Shown here: positions 35,684 to 43,311 of the stretch, piece by piece
Layout: each line of letters begins with the position of its first letter
Position numbering within the stretch: position 1 is the first letter of the stretch
From: Nocardia pneumoniae NBRC 100136
GTDB lineage: Bacteria; Actinomycetota; Actinomycetes; Mycobacteriales; Mycobacteriaceae
Direction of reading: 5' to 3'
Assembly: GCF_000308755.1 (NCBI RefSeq)
Contig: NZ_BAGF01000041.1
Coordinates: 124,001 to 188,000 of the forward strand
Length of the DNA: 64,000 nt
Program-made: the position numbers and the translations under genes
The notes under the pieces: generated by a model
What the model saw: only the letters and a program-made list of their open reading frames with translations
What the model was told of the DNA's origin: nothing
The model's database searches: none

Positions 35684-36403
35684 TCAGACCGCGGCCGGGT
35701 GTAGGTCGTAGACCGCGTACGCCGCGCGAATCACCGGCTGGGCGACATTGCGCACCCGGATGCCGCCCGGAGTCGTGCCGCGCTCGGCGCCCGCGTGCGC
35801 GTGACCGTGCAACGCCAGATCCGCGCCGTGCGCGTCGATCGCCTCGCCGAGCAGGTAGGACCCGAGGAACGGGTAGATCTCCCTCGGCTCGCCGTGCAGT
35901 GTGTCGCTGATGGGGGAGTAGTGCGTGAGCGCGACCCTGACATCGGTGTCCAGCGCGGCCAGGGCACTGCCCAGCGTGGCGGCCACATCCACGGTGTGCC
36001 CGGCGAATTCGCGCATCAGACGTTCACCGAAGACGCTGGCGCACTTGCCCGCGAAGCCGCCGCCGAAGCCCTTCGTGCCCGCCACCCCGAGCGTTGTCCC
36101 GTCGACGGCCAGTGTCATCGATGTCCCTTCCAGGACCGTGATGCCGTGGTCGCCCAGCACGGAAGCGATATCATGCTCGGCATCGCAGTGGTAGTCGTGG
36201 TTGCCCAGCACGGCGGCGACCGGCACGCCCAGGTCCGCGAACTCCGCGGCGACGACCTTCGCTTCCTCGACGGTGCCGTGCCGGGTCAGATCGCCGGCGA
36301 GCAGGAAGACGTCGGCCCGCTCGGGCAGCTCACGCAGAGCCGGACGCCACTGCCCGCGCGAATCCACGCCCATGTGTACGTCGCCGACCGCGGCTATCCG
36401 CAT
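35684..36403 (-). CDS. Metallophosphoesterase
   Basis: The 239-residue calcineurin-like phosphoesterase has all metal motifs: GDVHMG near the N-terminus, LLAGDLTRHG, VLGNHDYH, LTHYSP, and ALHGHAHAG. This is the YkuE/small MPE layout acting on phosphodiesters. The start is the ATG at 36403, with AAAGGAG upstream, directly before MRIAAVGDVHMG. It is the third gene of the NTase-BON-MPE group on the reverse strand. The substrate is unknown. Confidence 0.88.
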   Translation of the reverse strand: MRIAAVGDVHMGVDSRGQWRPALRELPERADVFLLAGDLTRHGTVEEAKVVAAEFADLGVPVAAVLGNHDYHCDAEHDIASVLGDHGITVLEGTSMTLAVDGTTLGVAGTKGFGGGFAGKCASVFGERLMREFAGHTVDVAATLGSALAALDTDVRVALTHYSPISDTLHGEPREIYPFLGSYLLGEAIDAHGADLALHGHAHAGAERGTTPGGIRVRNVAQPVIRAAYAVYDLHPAAV

Positions 36404-36408
36404 GCCGC

Positions 36409-36678
36409 TCAACTCCTTTCGGACCGGTCCGGTTCGAGCGTCTCGGTTTCCACGGGCGCCGCGGGGCGGGTGACATGAACATCGTTGTGGATGCGCGCGT
36501 GCGGAAGTTGCTCGCGGACCACGGTTTCCATCTGCTGTTTGCGTTCTTCGCTGCTCACCTCGCCGCCGAGCACCACGACATCGCCACGGATGGTCACCTG
36601 CACGCCGAGTTCGGCGGTGCGGGGATCCTCGGCCAACGCGCGGCGCAGATGGGCGACGACGTATTGCGGCTGCTCCAT
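36409..36678 (-). CDS. BON-domain protein
   Basis: The 89-residue protein is a single BON domain: HLRRALAEDPRTAELGVQVT, then VVVLGGEVSSEERKQQMETV, and HNDVHV at the end. No signal peptide or membrane anchor is present, so unlike OsmY it should stay in the cytoplasm. Its start overlaps the stop of the NTase gene by one base (TAATG), and its stop lies five bases before the phosphoesterase start, so all three genes are tightly coupled. Confidence 0.85.
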   Translation of the reverse strand: MEQPQYVVAHLRRALAEDPRTAELGVQVTIRGDVVVLGGEVSSEERKQQMETVVREQLPHARIHNDVHVTRPAAPVETETLEPDRSERS

Positions 36679-37241
36679 TACTCCACCTTTCCGGTGCGGG
36701 TGATGCCGAGGTCATCCAGCAGGCCGAGGAAGGCACGCGCGTACGGCGACGCCTTGGTCTCCTTGCGCACCACCTCCCAGTCCACCTGTTCCCGCAGATC
36801 GCGCGCGATGTGCAGGATCGGGCTGAGATCCAGCCGATGGGCGTCGAAGACCAGCATCTTGTCCACCATCAGGTCGGTGCCGCTGATCACCGGAGCCTTG
36901 GTCGGCCCGATGCGCATCATGGTGGCGCGATCGAGCAGTTCGTCGGTCACCTCGCGGTCGTTCGGACGATAGATCAGGTCGATGAGGATGTCGTCGGCGT
37001 AGACCTTGCGCAACCAGTCCTCCGGCGGCTCGCAGGCGCGAAGTCCCGCGCGTGTCAGCGCGTGGACCGCCCGCCCCACGTCCTGCGGTTTGACGAAGAG
37101 ATCGACATCGTGTTGCGAGGCCGGACCGCCGCGAGCGTAGACCGCACAGCCGCCCGCCACCGCGAATCGGATATCGGTGCGCGCGAGCGCGTTCACCGCG
37201 CGGGTGAGCGCGTGCAACAACTGATCGGTGGTCACGACCAT
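36678..37241 (-). CDS. Nucleotidyltransferase-fold protein
   Basis: The 187-residue protein has FAVAGGCAVYARGGPASQHDVDLFV near residues 25-50. This is the G-G-x...H-D-V-D-L pattern of MNT/AbiEii-like nucleotidyltransferases, with a catalytic Asp pair. DDILIDLIYRPND supplies the third acidic position. It uses the ATG at 37241. No toxin-antitoxin partner is adjacent; it heads an operon with BON and metallophosphoesterase genes. A weak SigF-like element lies at 37251-37275. The target nucleotide or protein is unknown. Confidence 0.78.
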   Translation of the reverse strand: MVVTTDQLLHALTRAVNALARTDIRFAVAGGCAVYARGGPASQHDVDLFVKPQDVGRAVHALTRAGLRACEPPEDWLRKVYADDILIDLIYRPNDREVTDELLDRATMMRIGPTKAPVISGTDLMVDKMLVFDAHRLDLSPILHIARDLREQVDWEVVRKETKASPYARAFLGLLDDLGITRTGKVE

Positions 37242-37266
37242 GCAGCGGTGGTACCCGGCAGAGGCC

Positions 37267-37292
37267 GGGTTAATCGGGGTTTCTCCGGGTAT
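37267..37292 (+). promoter_or_regulatory. SigF-type promoter for chaB-like/DUF6328 genes
   Basis: Forward strand: GGGTT, 15 nt, GGGTAT. The -10 is a perfect match to the SigF consensus. It lies 80 bp before the start of the chaB-like gene. Confidence 0.7.
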
Positions 37293-37372
37293 GCGACCGG
37301 ATACGGAGGGCCCGCGCAGACAGGTCGCGAGCGGCTTCCGGACTACCGGACGGGACACGGAAGGGAGCGATC

Positions 37373-37798
37373 ATGCCGAAGACGACGGCACGCGGAGAAG
37401 CGAAGCAATCCGAGCTGCCGGGCACCCTGCGCCGGTCGGACGAGAAGGCTCAGCGAACCTTCGCCGAGGCGCACGACGCCGCGCTCGAACAGTACGACGG
37501 CAATGAGCAGCGCGCCCATCGCGTCGCCTACGCCGCGTTGAAACACAGCTACGAGAAGGTCGGCGACCACTGGGAGCCGAAACCACGTCGCGGTCCCTCC
37601 GACGAACGCGCCGAGAGCGGCGGCCCGAGGGCGCAAGGGGAGACCGCCGAAGGGGTCAACGCCAACGCGCCCAAGGAGCACCTGGTGGCCGTCGCCCGAC
37701 GGCTGTCGATCCCCGGCCGTTCCCGGATGACCAAGGACGAACTGGTCGAGGCGATCCAGAAACGCAATCGCCAGGAGACCCGGCGTGCCAGAGAATGA
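37373..37798 (+). CDS. ChaB-family protein with SAP/Rho-N-like tail
   Basis: The 141-residue protein has a ChaB domain (SELPGTLRRSDEKAQRTFAE through AYAALKHSYEKVGDHWEPK) and a C-terminal helix-extended segment (KEHLVAVARRLSIPGRSRMT, then KDELVEAI) of the Rho-N/SAP type that could bind nucleic acid. It is highly charged and cytoplasmic. A GGAAGGGAG ribosome site precedes the ATG. The SigF-type promoter suggests a stress role. In E. coli ChaB was linked to cation transport, but no cation transporter is adjacent here. Confidence 0.85.
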   Translation: MPKTTARGEAKQSELPGTLRRSDEKAQRTFAEAHDAALEQYDGNEQRAHRVAYAALKHSYEKVGDHWEPKPRRGPSDERAESGGPRAQGETAEGVNANAPKEHLVAVARRLSIPGRSRMTKDELVEAIQKRNRQETRRARE

Positions 37799-38279
37799 CG
37801 ACGCGTGGGCGCGCCGAGAGCGTGGTGAGACCGAACTCGAACAACTGGACCGCAATTGGGCCAGTCTGATCCAGGAATTGCGTGTCGTGCAGACCGGCGT
37901 GCAGTTCCTGTTCAGTGCGCTGTTGATCCTGCCGTTCGAGGCGTCGTTCGGTGCGTTGTCGCACGCCATGCGCATGCTGTACGTCGCGACCCTGGGCGCC
38001 GCCGTGGGGGCGACGGTCTTCTTGGTCGCGCCGGTGTCCTGGCATCGCATTCTGTTTCGGCGGCACCGACTGGGCAACGTCGTCGCCGCGGCGCATCGGT
38101 GCGCGATGGCGGGGCTCGCGCTGCTGGGCCTCGCTTTGATCGGGGCGGTGATCCTCGTGGTCGACCATATGACCGGAAGGGCCGAAGCCGTGGTCGCGGG
38201 AGTCATCCTCGCCGCCCTGTTCCTGGTCGCGTGGCTCATCGCGCCGTGGCGCTGGCGCGGCACACCGACCGATCTCTGA
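37785..38279 (+). CDS. DUF6328-like membrane protein
   Basis: The 164-residue protein has a charged N-terminus (ETELEQLDRNWASLIQELRV) and four membrane helices (VQFLFSALLILPF; MLYVATLGAAVGATVFLVAP; AHRCAMAGLALLGLALIGAV; AVVAGVILAALFLVAWLIAP). The N-terminal phrase and VSWHRILFRR are characteristic of the DUF6328 group. The GTG at 37785 overlaps the chaB-like gene by 14 bases, so it is coupled to it. Function unknown. Confidence 0.8.
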   Translation: MPENDDAWARRERGETELEQLDRNWASLIQELRVVQTGVQFLFSALLILPFEASFGALSHAMRMLYVATLGAAVGATVFLVAPVSWHRILFRRHRLGNVVAAAHRCAMAGLALLGLALIGAVILVVDHMTGRAEAVVAGVILAALFLVAWLIAPWRWRGTPTDL

Positions 38280-38292
38280 GCACAGTCATCGC

Positions 38293-39504
38293 TCACCTGG
38301 CCCAGGACACGACCTCCCCGGCTCGCGCGGGGGCACCGCGGTGGTAGGCGCTGAGCGTCTCGACCGCCACCCGATCCCAGGAATGGCGGCCCGCCGCACG
38401 CTGATAGCCCGCCGCGCCCCAGGTTTCCCGCAGCGTCGAGTCCTCGAGCAGCGGGCGAACCGCACGTGCGATGGCGTCCGGTTCAGGGGGAGCGACCAAC
38501 CGCCCGGTCACGCCGTCGACCACCGTGTCCAGCAGGCCGCCGACGGGCGTCGCGATCACCGGCCTGCCACATGCCATCGCCTCCACCGCCACCGTGCCGA
38601 ACGGCTCGTACCAGGGCGTGCACACCACGACGTCCGCGGAGCGGTACAGCCGCGGCAGCATCGGGCGCGCCACCGGCCCGATCAGCCGAACGCGGTCGGA
38701 CACACCGCAATCCGCTGCGACGCGGCGCAGCCTCCGGCCTTCGGTGTTGTCCTCCTCGCCGCTCGCCGGGCCGCCCGCGATGACCAGTTCGGTGTCCGGC
38801 AGTTCCCGCAGCGCCTTGATCACCGCGTCGAATCCGTTGCGCCGCAGCAGTTCTCCCGCCGCGACCAACCGATGCCTGGCGTTCCGCTCGGCGCGGCCTC
38901 CCTCGGGGGCGAATGCGGTGAGGTCGACGCCGCACGGCACGATCGAGGTCCGGAAGCGCGGCACCCCCATCCTGGTCAGTTCCACCGCCTCGTCGGAGCA
39001 GGTGGCCACCACGTGCGCCGCCCTGGTCGCGATGAGCCGCTCGAAACGGATCCGTGAGCGCGGGCTCGGGTCCGCGAGACCTTCACAGCGCCGTTGCACC
39101 GTGCCCAGTCCGTGGAACGTCAGCACCACCGGGATGCCGTGCGCCCGCGCCGCCAGCTCGGCGGCCAGCCCGGACAGCCAGTGGTGCGCGTGCACAATGT
39201 CCGGCTGCTCGGCGGCCCAGTGCCGCCGCAGAAACGTGCCGAATTCGCCGAGGTAGGGCAGTGTCCGGTCGCCGGGCAGCGGAGTGGGCGGTCCGGCCGG
39301 GACGGACACGACGCGGTAGCCGTCGTCGGCGACGTGCTCGGCGGGGGACGCCCCGTTCGTACTGCGGGTGTAGACCGTCACGTCGTGCCCGCGGCGGGTG
39401 TAGGCCGCCGACAGTCCGGCCACGTACGGGCCGCGCCCGCTCGGATCGGCGGGACTTCCCTCGGCGAGCGGGCTGGCGTCTTCGGAAACCATGGCGATCT
39501 TCAC
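38293..39504 (-). CDS. Glycosyltransferase family 4
   Basis: The 403-residue protein has the GT-B fold of GT4 enzymes. Marks are GPYVAGLSAAYTRRGHDVTVY near the N-terminus, DIVHAHHWLSGL, SIVPCGVDLTAFAP, ELVIAGGPASG, and EPFGTVAVEAMACGRPVIA with the E-x7-E nucleotide-sugar motif. It probably transfers a hexose from a nucleotide donor to a lipid or glycan. The GTG at 39504 (VKIAMVSEDA) follows CGGAG by six bases. A SigF-type promoter lies about 100 bp upstream. Confidence 0.88.
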   Translation of the reverse strand: MKIAMVSEDASPLAEGSPADPSGRGPYVAGLSAAYTRRGHDVTVYTRSTNGASPAEHVADDGYRVVSVPAGPPTPLPGDRTLPYLGEFGTFLRRHWAAEQPDIVHAHHWLSGLAAELAARAHGIPVVLTFHGLGTVQRRCEGLADPSPRSRIRFERLIATRAAHVVATCSDEAVELTRMGVPRFRTSIVPCGVDLTAFAPEGGRAERNARHRLVAAGELLRRNGFDAVIKALRELPDTELVIAGGPASGEEDNTEGRRLRRVAADCGVSDRVRLIGPVARPMLPRLYRSADVVVCTPWYEPFGTVAVEAMACGRPVIATPVGGLLDTVVDGVTGRLVAPPEPDAIARAVRPLLEDSTLRETWGAAGYQRAAGRHSWDRVAVETLSAYHRGAPARAGEVVSWAR

Positions 39505-39806
39505 CGGTTGCTCCGTTCTCGTCGCGGGCGTCGCCGGGCGCGCGAATGCGCGCGGCTGCCCAACGACCGGCATCGCGTGACGTTCGGGGATATGTGCCGG
39601 ATATGCCCTGAGACGGGCCGCTGAAACCCTCTCGGACGCGCGACCACGGCCGGATGAATGGATCACCCCGTCCGCGGGCATACCGGCGGTGCGAGGTTCT
39701 CCCGCCGAACGCTGTCGGGAACGGGCGGGTCGTGCCACACTGTAGGGAGGTTGAGATAACAGCCGACCCCGGTTCGACGCACGGCGCAGCCGGTCGATGG
39801 GACGGC
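39505..39806. other. 302-bp divergent non-coding region
   Basis: Between the GT4 and STAS genes I find the reverse-strand SigF-type promoter at 39603-39628 and no coding sequence with domain character. A forward promoter for the STAS gene could not be picked out. Confidence 0.45.
39603..39628 (-). promoter_or_regulatory. SigF-type promoter for GT4
   Basis: Reverse strand: GGTTT, 15 nt, GGGCAT, identical in both boxes to the promoter of the GT9 operon. Confidence 0.6.
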
Positions 39807-40304
39807 ATGGCAACCGATTCACCTTCGAGGAGCCGCCCCTCGTCCCCAGCCGACGCGACGAGCTGGAATCCCCTGGATGGGAGGTTCGACTTGTCTGCCA
39901 TTTCTCTGCTACGGGAGCATGCCGAAGGCGTGCATCTCGACGGTTCGGGACCAGGACGTAGGCGCGACAACCGGTTGTGGGCACAGCGGGTGGATCGCCG
40001 CCGCGAATGTGTAGTGGTCCGCGTCGAAGGCGAGTTGGACGCCGCCGTATCGGCCGAGTTCTTCGCCACGGTCGACCGAGCGCTCCAGTCACCGTGCGAT
40101 GCCGTTGTGATCGATCTGCGGGCGGCGAGGTTCATGAGTTTGCGCGCGGCAGTGCGTCTCGGCGCGCTCCGGCGGGCCGTATCCAGCGGTCCCGATCTGC
40201 GGATCGTCGCGGGCGGATCGGGAGTCGAGCGGGCTCTCGAGGTCACCGGCGTGCGATCGCTCTTCCCGCAGTATCCCTCCATGCGGACGGCACTGGACGC
40301 ATGA
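39807..40304 (+). CDS. STAS-domain protein (anti-sigma-factor antagonist-like)
   Basis: The 165-residue protein has a Ser/Arg-rich N-terminal ~60 residues and a STAS domain (VVVRVEGELDAAVSAEFFAT; AVVIDLRAARFMSLRAAVRL). The Ser/Thr that is phosphorylated in SpoIIAA/RsfA proteins would lie in the ARFMSLRAA loop, where Ser is present. Lying 1.4 kb from the anti-sigma gene and sigF, it may release SigF by binding the anti-sigma factor. The ATG at 39807 is the likely start; the open frame extends upstream without domain character. Confidence 0.75.
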   Translation: MATDSPSRSRPSSPADATSWNPLDGRFDLSAISLLREHAEGVHLDGSGPGRRRDNRLWAQRVDRRRECVVVRVEGELDAAVSAEFFATVDRALQSPCDAVVIDLRAARFMSLRAAVRLGALRRAVSSGPDLRIVAGGSGVERALEVTGVRSLFPQYPSMRTALDA

Positions 40305-40390
40305 GCTGACCTCGGCCGCGGAACCCGCCTGCCGTCGGAACGCGTCCCGATCCGTTCGCACCGCCCGCGCGGGCAGCCGATACTTCTGCT

Positions 40391-41074
40391 GTGAGTGAGA
40401 GTGGTTCGGTCCAGCGCGAGGAAACCGTCGCGCTGGACCGCGTGATCGAGATGGGGACGCCGCAGAGCGTCGGCAGTTTTCGGTTCTGGTTCGCCGATCA
40501 GCGCTGGGAATGGTCGAATGAGGTGGCTCTGATCCACGGCTACCGCCCGGGAACGGTGACTCCGACGACGGATTTGCTGTTGACGCACAAGCACCCGGAG
40601 GACCGCGCCGCGGTGGCCAGTGCCCTGGCGAGGTCGATCGATCACGCGGAGCCGTTCTCCAGCAGGCATCGAATCATCGATACCACCGGCGAAGTCCACC
40701 ATGTGATCCTCGTCGCCGATCGCATGGTGGACGAGGCCGGCGAGGTGGTCGGCACGTCCGGGTATTACATCGACGTCACCGAGACGCTCGAGGAACACCG
40801 GCAGGAAACGCTGGACGACGCACTGCCCGAGCTGTACGCCGCCCGTGCGGTGATCGAACAGGCGAAAGGCGCGCTCATGCTGGTCTACGGCATCAGCGCC
40901 GAGCAGGCGTTCCGGGTGCTGAGCTGGCGCTCGCAGGAGACCAACGTGAAGCTGCGCACCTTGGCCGCGCGACTGGTCGCCGATCTGCCCGGGCTGACCG
41001 GCCCCACGGTCGGCCTGCGTACCGAGTTCGACCACTTGCTGCTCACCGCCCACGAGCGGATCGACAGCGACTGA
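40391..41074 (+). CDS. PAS-ANTAR RNA-binding regulator
   Basis: The 227-residue protein joins an N-terminal PAS domain (FRFWFADQRWEWSNEVALIH; THKHPEDRAAVASALA; VGTSGYYIDVTE) to a C-terminal ANTAR domain (YAARAVIEQAKGALMLVYGI, then SAEQAFRVLSWRSQETN). ANTAR domains bind paired hairpins in mRNA and act as antiterminators or inhibitors of translation. PAS would sense a small molecule, redox state or light. It is 160 bp upstream of the anti-sigma/sigF pair. Confidence 0.88.
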   Translation: MSESGSVQREETVALDRVIEMGTPQSVGSFRFWFADQRWEWSNEVALIHGYRPGTVTPTTDLLLTHKHPEDRAAVASALARSIDHAEPFSSRHRIIDTTGEVHHVILVADRMVDEAGEVVGTSGYYIDVTETLEEHRQETLDDALPELYAARAVIEQAKGALMLVYGISAEQAFRVLSWRSQETNVKLRTLAARLVADLPGLTGPTVGLRTEFDHLLLTAHERIDSD

Positions 41075-41078
41075 CCAG

Positions 41079-41104
41079 GGTTTCGATCCGTCGGCGCGGG
41101 GTAC
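41079..41104 (+). promoter_or_regulatory. SigF autoregulatory promoter
   Basis: Forward strand: GGTTT, 15 nt, GGGTAC. It lies 132 bp before the anti-sigma gene, as in the usfX-sigF locus of mycobacteria, where SigF reads its own operon. Confidence 0.75.
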
Positions 41105-41235
41105 GTCCTCGACCGAGGAGCGCGGCGGTTGATCGCTTCACGTCCGCGGCGAGTGCGGTGTTTCGGCGGCTCGGGAAGACCCCGCGGTATCCAGGCCGCC
41201 GCGCGGCGGCTGCGAGGACAAGGTGGTGATGGGCA

Positions 41236-41667
41236 ATGGGGGAGTGGATTTCCCAATCCTCTACCGAGACGACGACCGTGGGCGTACGCGTGCCCGCGCA
41301 GTCGGAGCAGTTGACCATGCTGCGCGCCCTCGCGGAAACCGTCGCCCTCATCGCGGACTTCGCCTTGGACGAGGTGACCGACATCCGGCTCGCGCTGGAC
41401 GAGGTGGCGACCTCGCTGATCCTGGACGCGGTGCCCGGCTCGATGCTCGACTGTGAGTTCACCTACGACGCCGACAAGATGTTCGTGCACGTCTCCTCGG
41501 TCGCGGTCTCGGAATCGGTGATCGGCCAGGCCGGTTTCGGCTGGCACATCGTGCGGACCCTGACCGATTCGATCGCGGCGGCCCAGGGCTCCTACGACGG
41601 CATGCTGGGCGGGTATCCGACGGTGATCGACTTCAGCTGGGTGCGGGGTGCCGCGGATGACGGGTGA
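41236..41667 (+). CDS. rsbW: Anti-sigma-F factor (RsbW/UsfX-like ATPase)
   Basis: The 143-residue protein is a short GHKL-type ATPase with VRVPAQSEQLTMLRALAETV at the start, DIRLALDEVATSLI as the N-box region, and FGWHIVRTLTD near the end. Such proteins bind SigB/SigF sigma factors and hold them inactive. The N-box uses D-E-V-A-T instead of the D-E-A-x-x-N usual in RsbW, so kinase activity may be reduced; UsfX of mycobacteria is also a poor kinase. It overlaps sigF by 11 bases. Confidence 0.85.
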   Translation: MGEWISQSSTETTTVGVRVPAQSEQLTMLRALAETVALIADFALDEVTDIRLALDEVATSLILDAVPGSMLDCEFTYDADKMFVHVSSVAVSESVIGQAGFGWHIVRTLTDSIAAAQGSYDGMLGGYPTVIDFSWVRGAADDG

Positions 41668-42442
41668 GTCGAGATCGCGCGGCGACAGCTACGACAACAT
41701 CGAACCGCTGTTCGAGAAGATCGCAGCCCTGGCCCCGGAGGATCCCCGCCGCGAGGCGATGCGCCAGGAACTCATCGAACGCTGCCTTCCGCTGGCCGAG
41801 CACATCGCGCGGAAGTTCTCCGGGCGCGGCGAGAACTTCGACGACCTGCTCCAGGTCGCGCGGCTGGGCTTGGTGCAGGCCGCGGACCGGTTCGACGTGG
41901 CGCGCGGATCGTCGTTCCTGTCATTCGCGGTGCCGACCATCATGGGCGAGGTCCGGCGGCACTTCCGGGACAACACCTGGGCCGTGCGCGTGCCGCGCCG
42001 GACCAAGGAGATCCAGTTGAGCATCGGCGCGACCGTCGAGACGCTCTCGCAGCGGCTCGGAAGGATGCCGAAGGCCAGGGAGATCGCCGCGGAACTGGAC
42101 GTCGATCTGGTCGAGGTGACCCAGGCGCTGATCGCGGGCAACGCCTACCAGTCCTCGTCCATCGACGCCGTCGCCGGCGACGACATCGAGAACGCCCCGT
42201 TGCCCCTGCTGGACAGCCTCGGCACCGAGGAGCCCTCCTATCACCTGGTCGAAGACTTCATGGCGGTGAAACCGCTGATCGGCGAGCTGCCCGAGCGCGA
42301 GCGCCAGGTGCTGATCATGCGATTCTTCGAGTCGCTGACGCAGAACCAGATCGCCGAGCGCCTCGGTGTCTCCCAGATGCATGTCTCGCGCATCCTGTCC
42401 AGGACGTTGAACTCCCTGCGTGAGCAGGCGCTGCGCGACTGA
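41657..42442 (+). CDS. sigF: Stress sigma factor SigF (SigB/SigF/SigG family)
   Basis: The 261-residue sigma factor has region 2 (LPLAEHIARKFSGRGENFDD, then LLQVARLGLVQAADRFDVAR), region 3 (RRTKEIQLSIGATVETLSQR) and region 4 (LPERERQVLIMRFFESLTQN; RLGVSQMHVSRILSRTL). It directs transcription of the general-stress genes. The ATG at 41657 overlaps the end of the anti-sigma gene, which keeps synthesis balanced. It is probably the reader of the nine or so promoter sequences listed in this region. Confidence 0.92.
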   Translation: MTGESRSRGDSYDNIEPLFEKIAALAPEDPRREAMRQELIERCLPLAEHIARKFSGRGENFDDLLQVARLGLVQAADRFDVARGSSFLSFAVPTIMGEVRRHFRDNTWAVRVPRRTKEIQLSIGATVETLSQRLGRMPKAREIAAELDVDLVEVTQALIAGNAYQSSSIDAVAGDDIENAPLPLLDSLGTEEPSYHLVEDFMAVKPLIGELPERERQVLIMRFFESLTQNQIAERLGVSQMHVSRILSRTLNSLREQALRD

Positions 42443-42453
42443 GCGTTCGGCGC

Positions 42454-42753
42454 CTACACCGGATTCGGCGGCATGGGGTCCGGCGATGGTCCGGGTGGGT
42501 GCGGGTCCGGCGGCGGTCCGCCCGGGCCCGGCATCGGAGGCGGCGGCGGTCCCGGGGACGGTGGCCGGGGGATCGGTCCTGGCACCGGCGGCAGCGGACC
42601 GGGTCCCGGTGGAACGGGATTCGGATCCGGTATGGGATCCGGTTCCGGAATCGGCGGCACCGGATCCGGTTCCGGAATGGGCGGCACGGGGTCGGGCTCG
42701 GGCGTCGGCGGAACGGGATCCGGGACCGGCCGCGCCGTGCTGACACTGCGCAT
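42454..42753 (-). CDS. Proline-rich repeat protein
   Basis: The 99-residue protein is almost entirely Pro with Glu, Asp, Ile, Val and Gly. It contains three near-identical nine-residue units (PEPDPVPPI, twice, then PEPDPIPDP) followed by PGP/PPP runs. The reverse-strand ATG has a perfect GAGGAGG ribosome site and a SigF-type promoter about 75 bp upstream, so I take it as a gene and not the Gly/Ser-rich reading of the other strand. It has no signal peptide. It should form an extended polyproline chain. Function unknown. Confidence 0.6.
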   Translation of the reverse strand: MRSVSTARPVPDPVPPTPEPDPVPPIPEPDPVPPIPEPDPIPDPNPVPPGPGPLPPVPGPIPRPPSPGPPPPPMPGPGGPPPDPHPPGPSPDPMPPNPV

Positions 42754-42828
42754 CGAACTCCTCCTCGTTTCCTGATCGGCGCCGCGCTGCGGCGGATGCG
42801 CCGTGCGCAGAGGCCGATCACCGGGCGG

Positions 42829-42853
42829 TTACCCAGCGATTGCGGGCCGAACC
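42829..42853 (-). promoter_or_regulatory. SigF-type promoter for the Pro-rich gene
   Basis: Reverse strand: GGTTC, 14 nt, GGGTAA. Confidence 0.5.
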
Positions 42854-42889
42854 GGGCCGGTGCGGGGATTACGGACGGTTCGGCCGACC

Positions 42890-42916
42890 AGTTTGCGGAG
42901 TATGTCCCCCGGGTAG
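42890..42916 (+). promoter_or_regulatory. SigF-type promoter for the 115-residue protein
   Basis: Forward strand: AGTTT, 16 nt, GGGTAG, ending about 48 bp before the ATG at 42964. Confidence 0.55.
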
Positions 42917-42963
42917 TCACTCAGGAGCCGGACAACAGATGCCGATGGCTCTAGGAGCTCGTC

Positions 42964-43311
42964 ATGACCGACCAGCGCCGACCAGGCACCCGGAATCCGC
43001 AGTTGAGGCCGGGTGGTTCTGCGTCGCCGCCCCAGGCCAAGGGGATTTCCGTCACGAGGAATCACGACGTCATCCGTCGCTGGGCGCAGCAGCGAGGCGC
43101 CCGGCCCGCGACCGTGCCGGGCACCGAGCAGGACGGACGACTCGGAAAGCTGCGGTTCGACTTCCCCGGGTACGGGGGCGCCGTGCTGCGCCGGGTGGGA
43201 TGGGACGAATGGTTCGCCACCTTCGACGCGAGGAAGCTGCGCTTCTGGTATCAGGAGCGCACCGCCGACGGATCGCCGAGTAACTTCAACCGCCTCGAGG
43301 CCCCGCGGTAG
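42964..43311 (+). CDS. Conserved small soluble protein
   Basis: The 115-residue protein has a disordered N-terminus of ~30 residues and a compact domain (NHDVIRRWAQQRGARPATVP, GKLRFDFPGYGGAVLR, WDEWFATFDARKLRFWYQE). I recognise this as a widespread bacterial small protein often found in stress regions and at times annotated wrongly as a glucan-branching enzyme. No catalytic motif is seen. The SigF-type promoter upstream supports stress expression. Confidence 0.8.
   Translation: MTDQRRPGTRNPQLRPGGSASPPQAKGISVTRNHDVIRRWAQQRGARPATVPGTEQDGRLGKLRFDFPGYGGAVLRRVGWDEWFATFDARKLRFWYQERTADGSPSNFNRLEAPR

Noticed and set aside
36678..37241. An abortive-infection (AbiEii-type) toxin interpretation of the nucleotidyltransferase
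   Set aside because: There is no AbiEi-like antitoxin gene; the neighbours are BON and metallophosphoesterase genes with coupled translation.
39083..41053. Reverse open frame of 656 codons over the STAS and PAS-ANTAR genes
   Set aside because: No domain character; STAS and ANTAR domains are clear on the forward strand.
42473..42775. Forward Gly/Ser-rich open frame
   Set aside because: It has no ribosome site, while the reverse strand has a perfect one and a promoter-like sequence. The Gly-rich reading is the complement of the Pro repeats.
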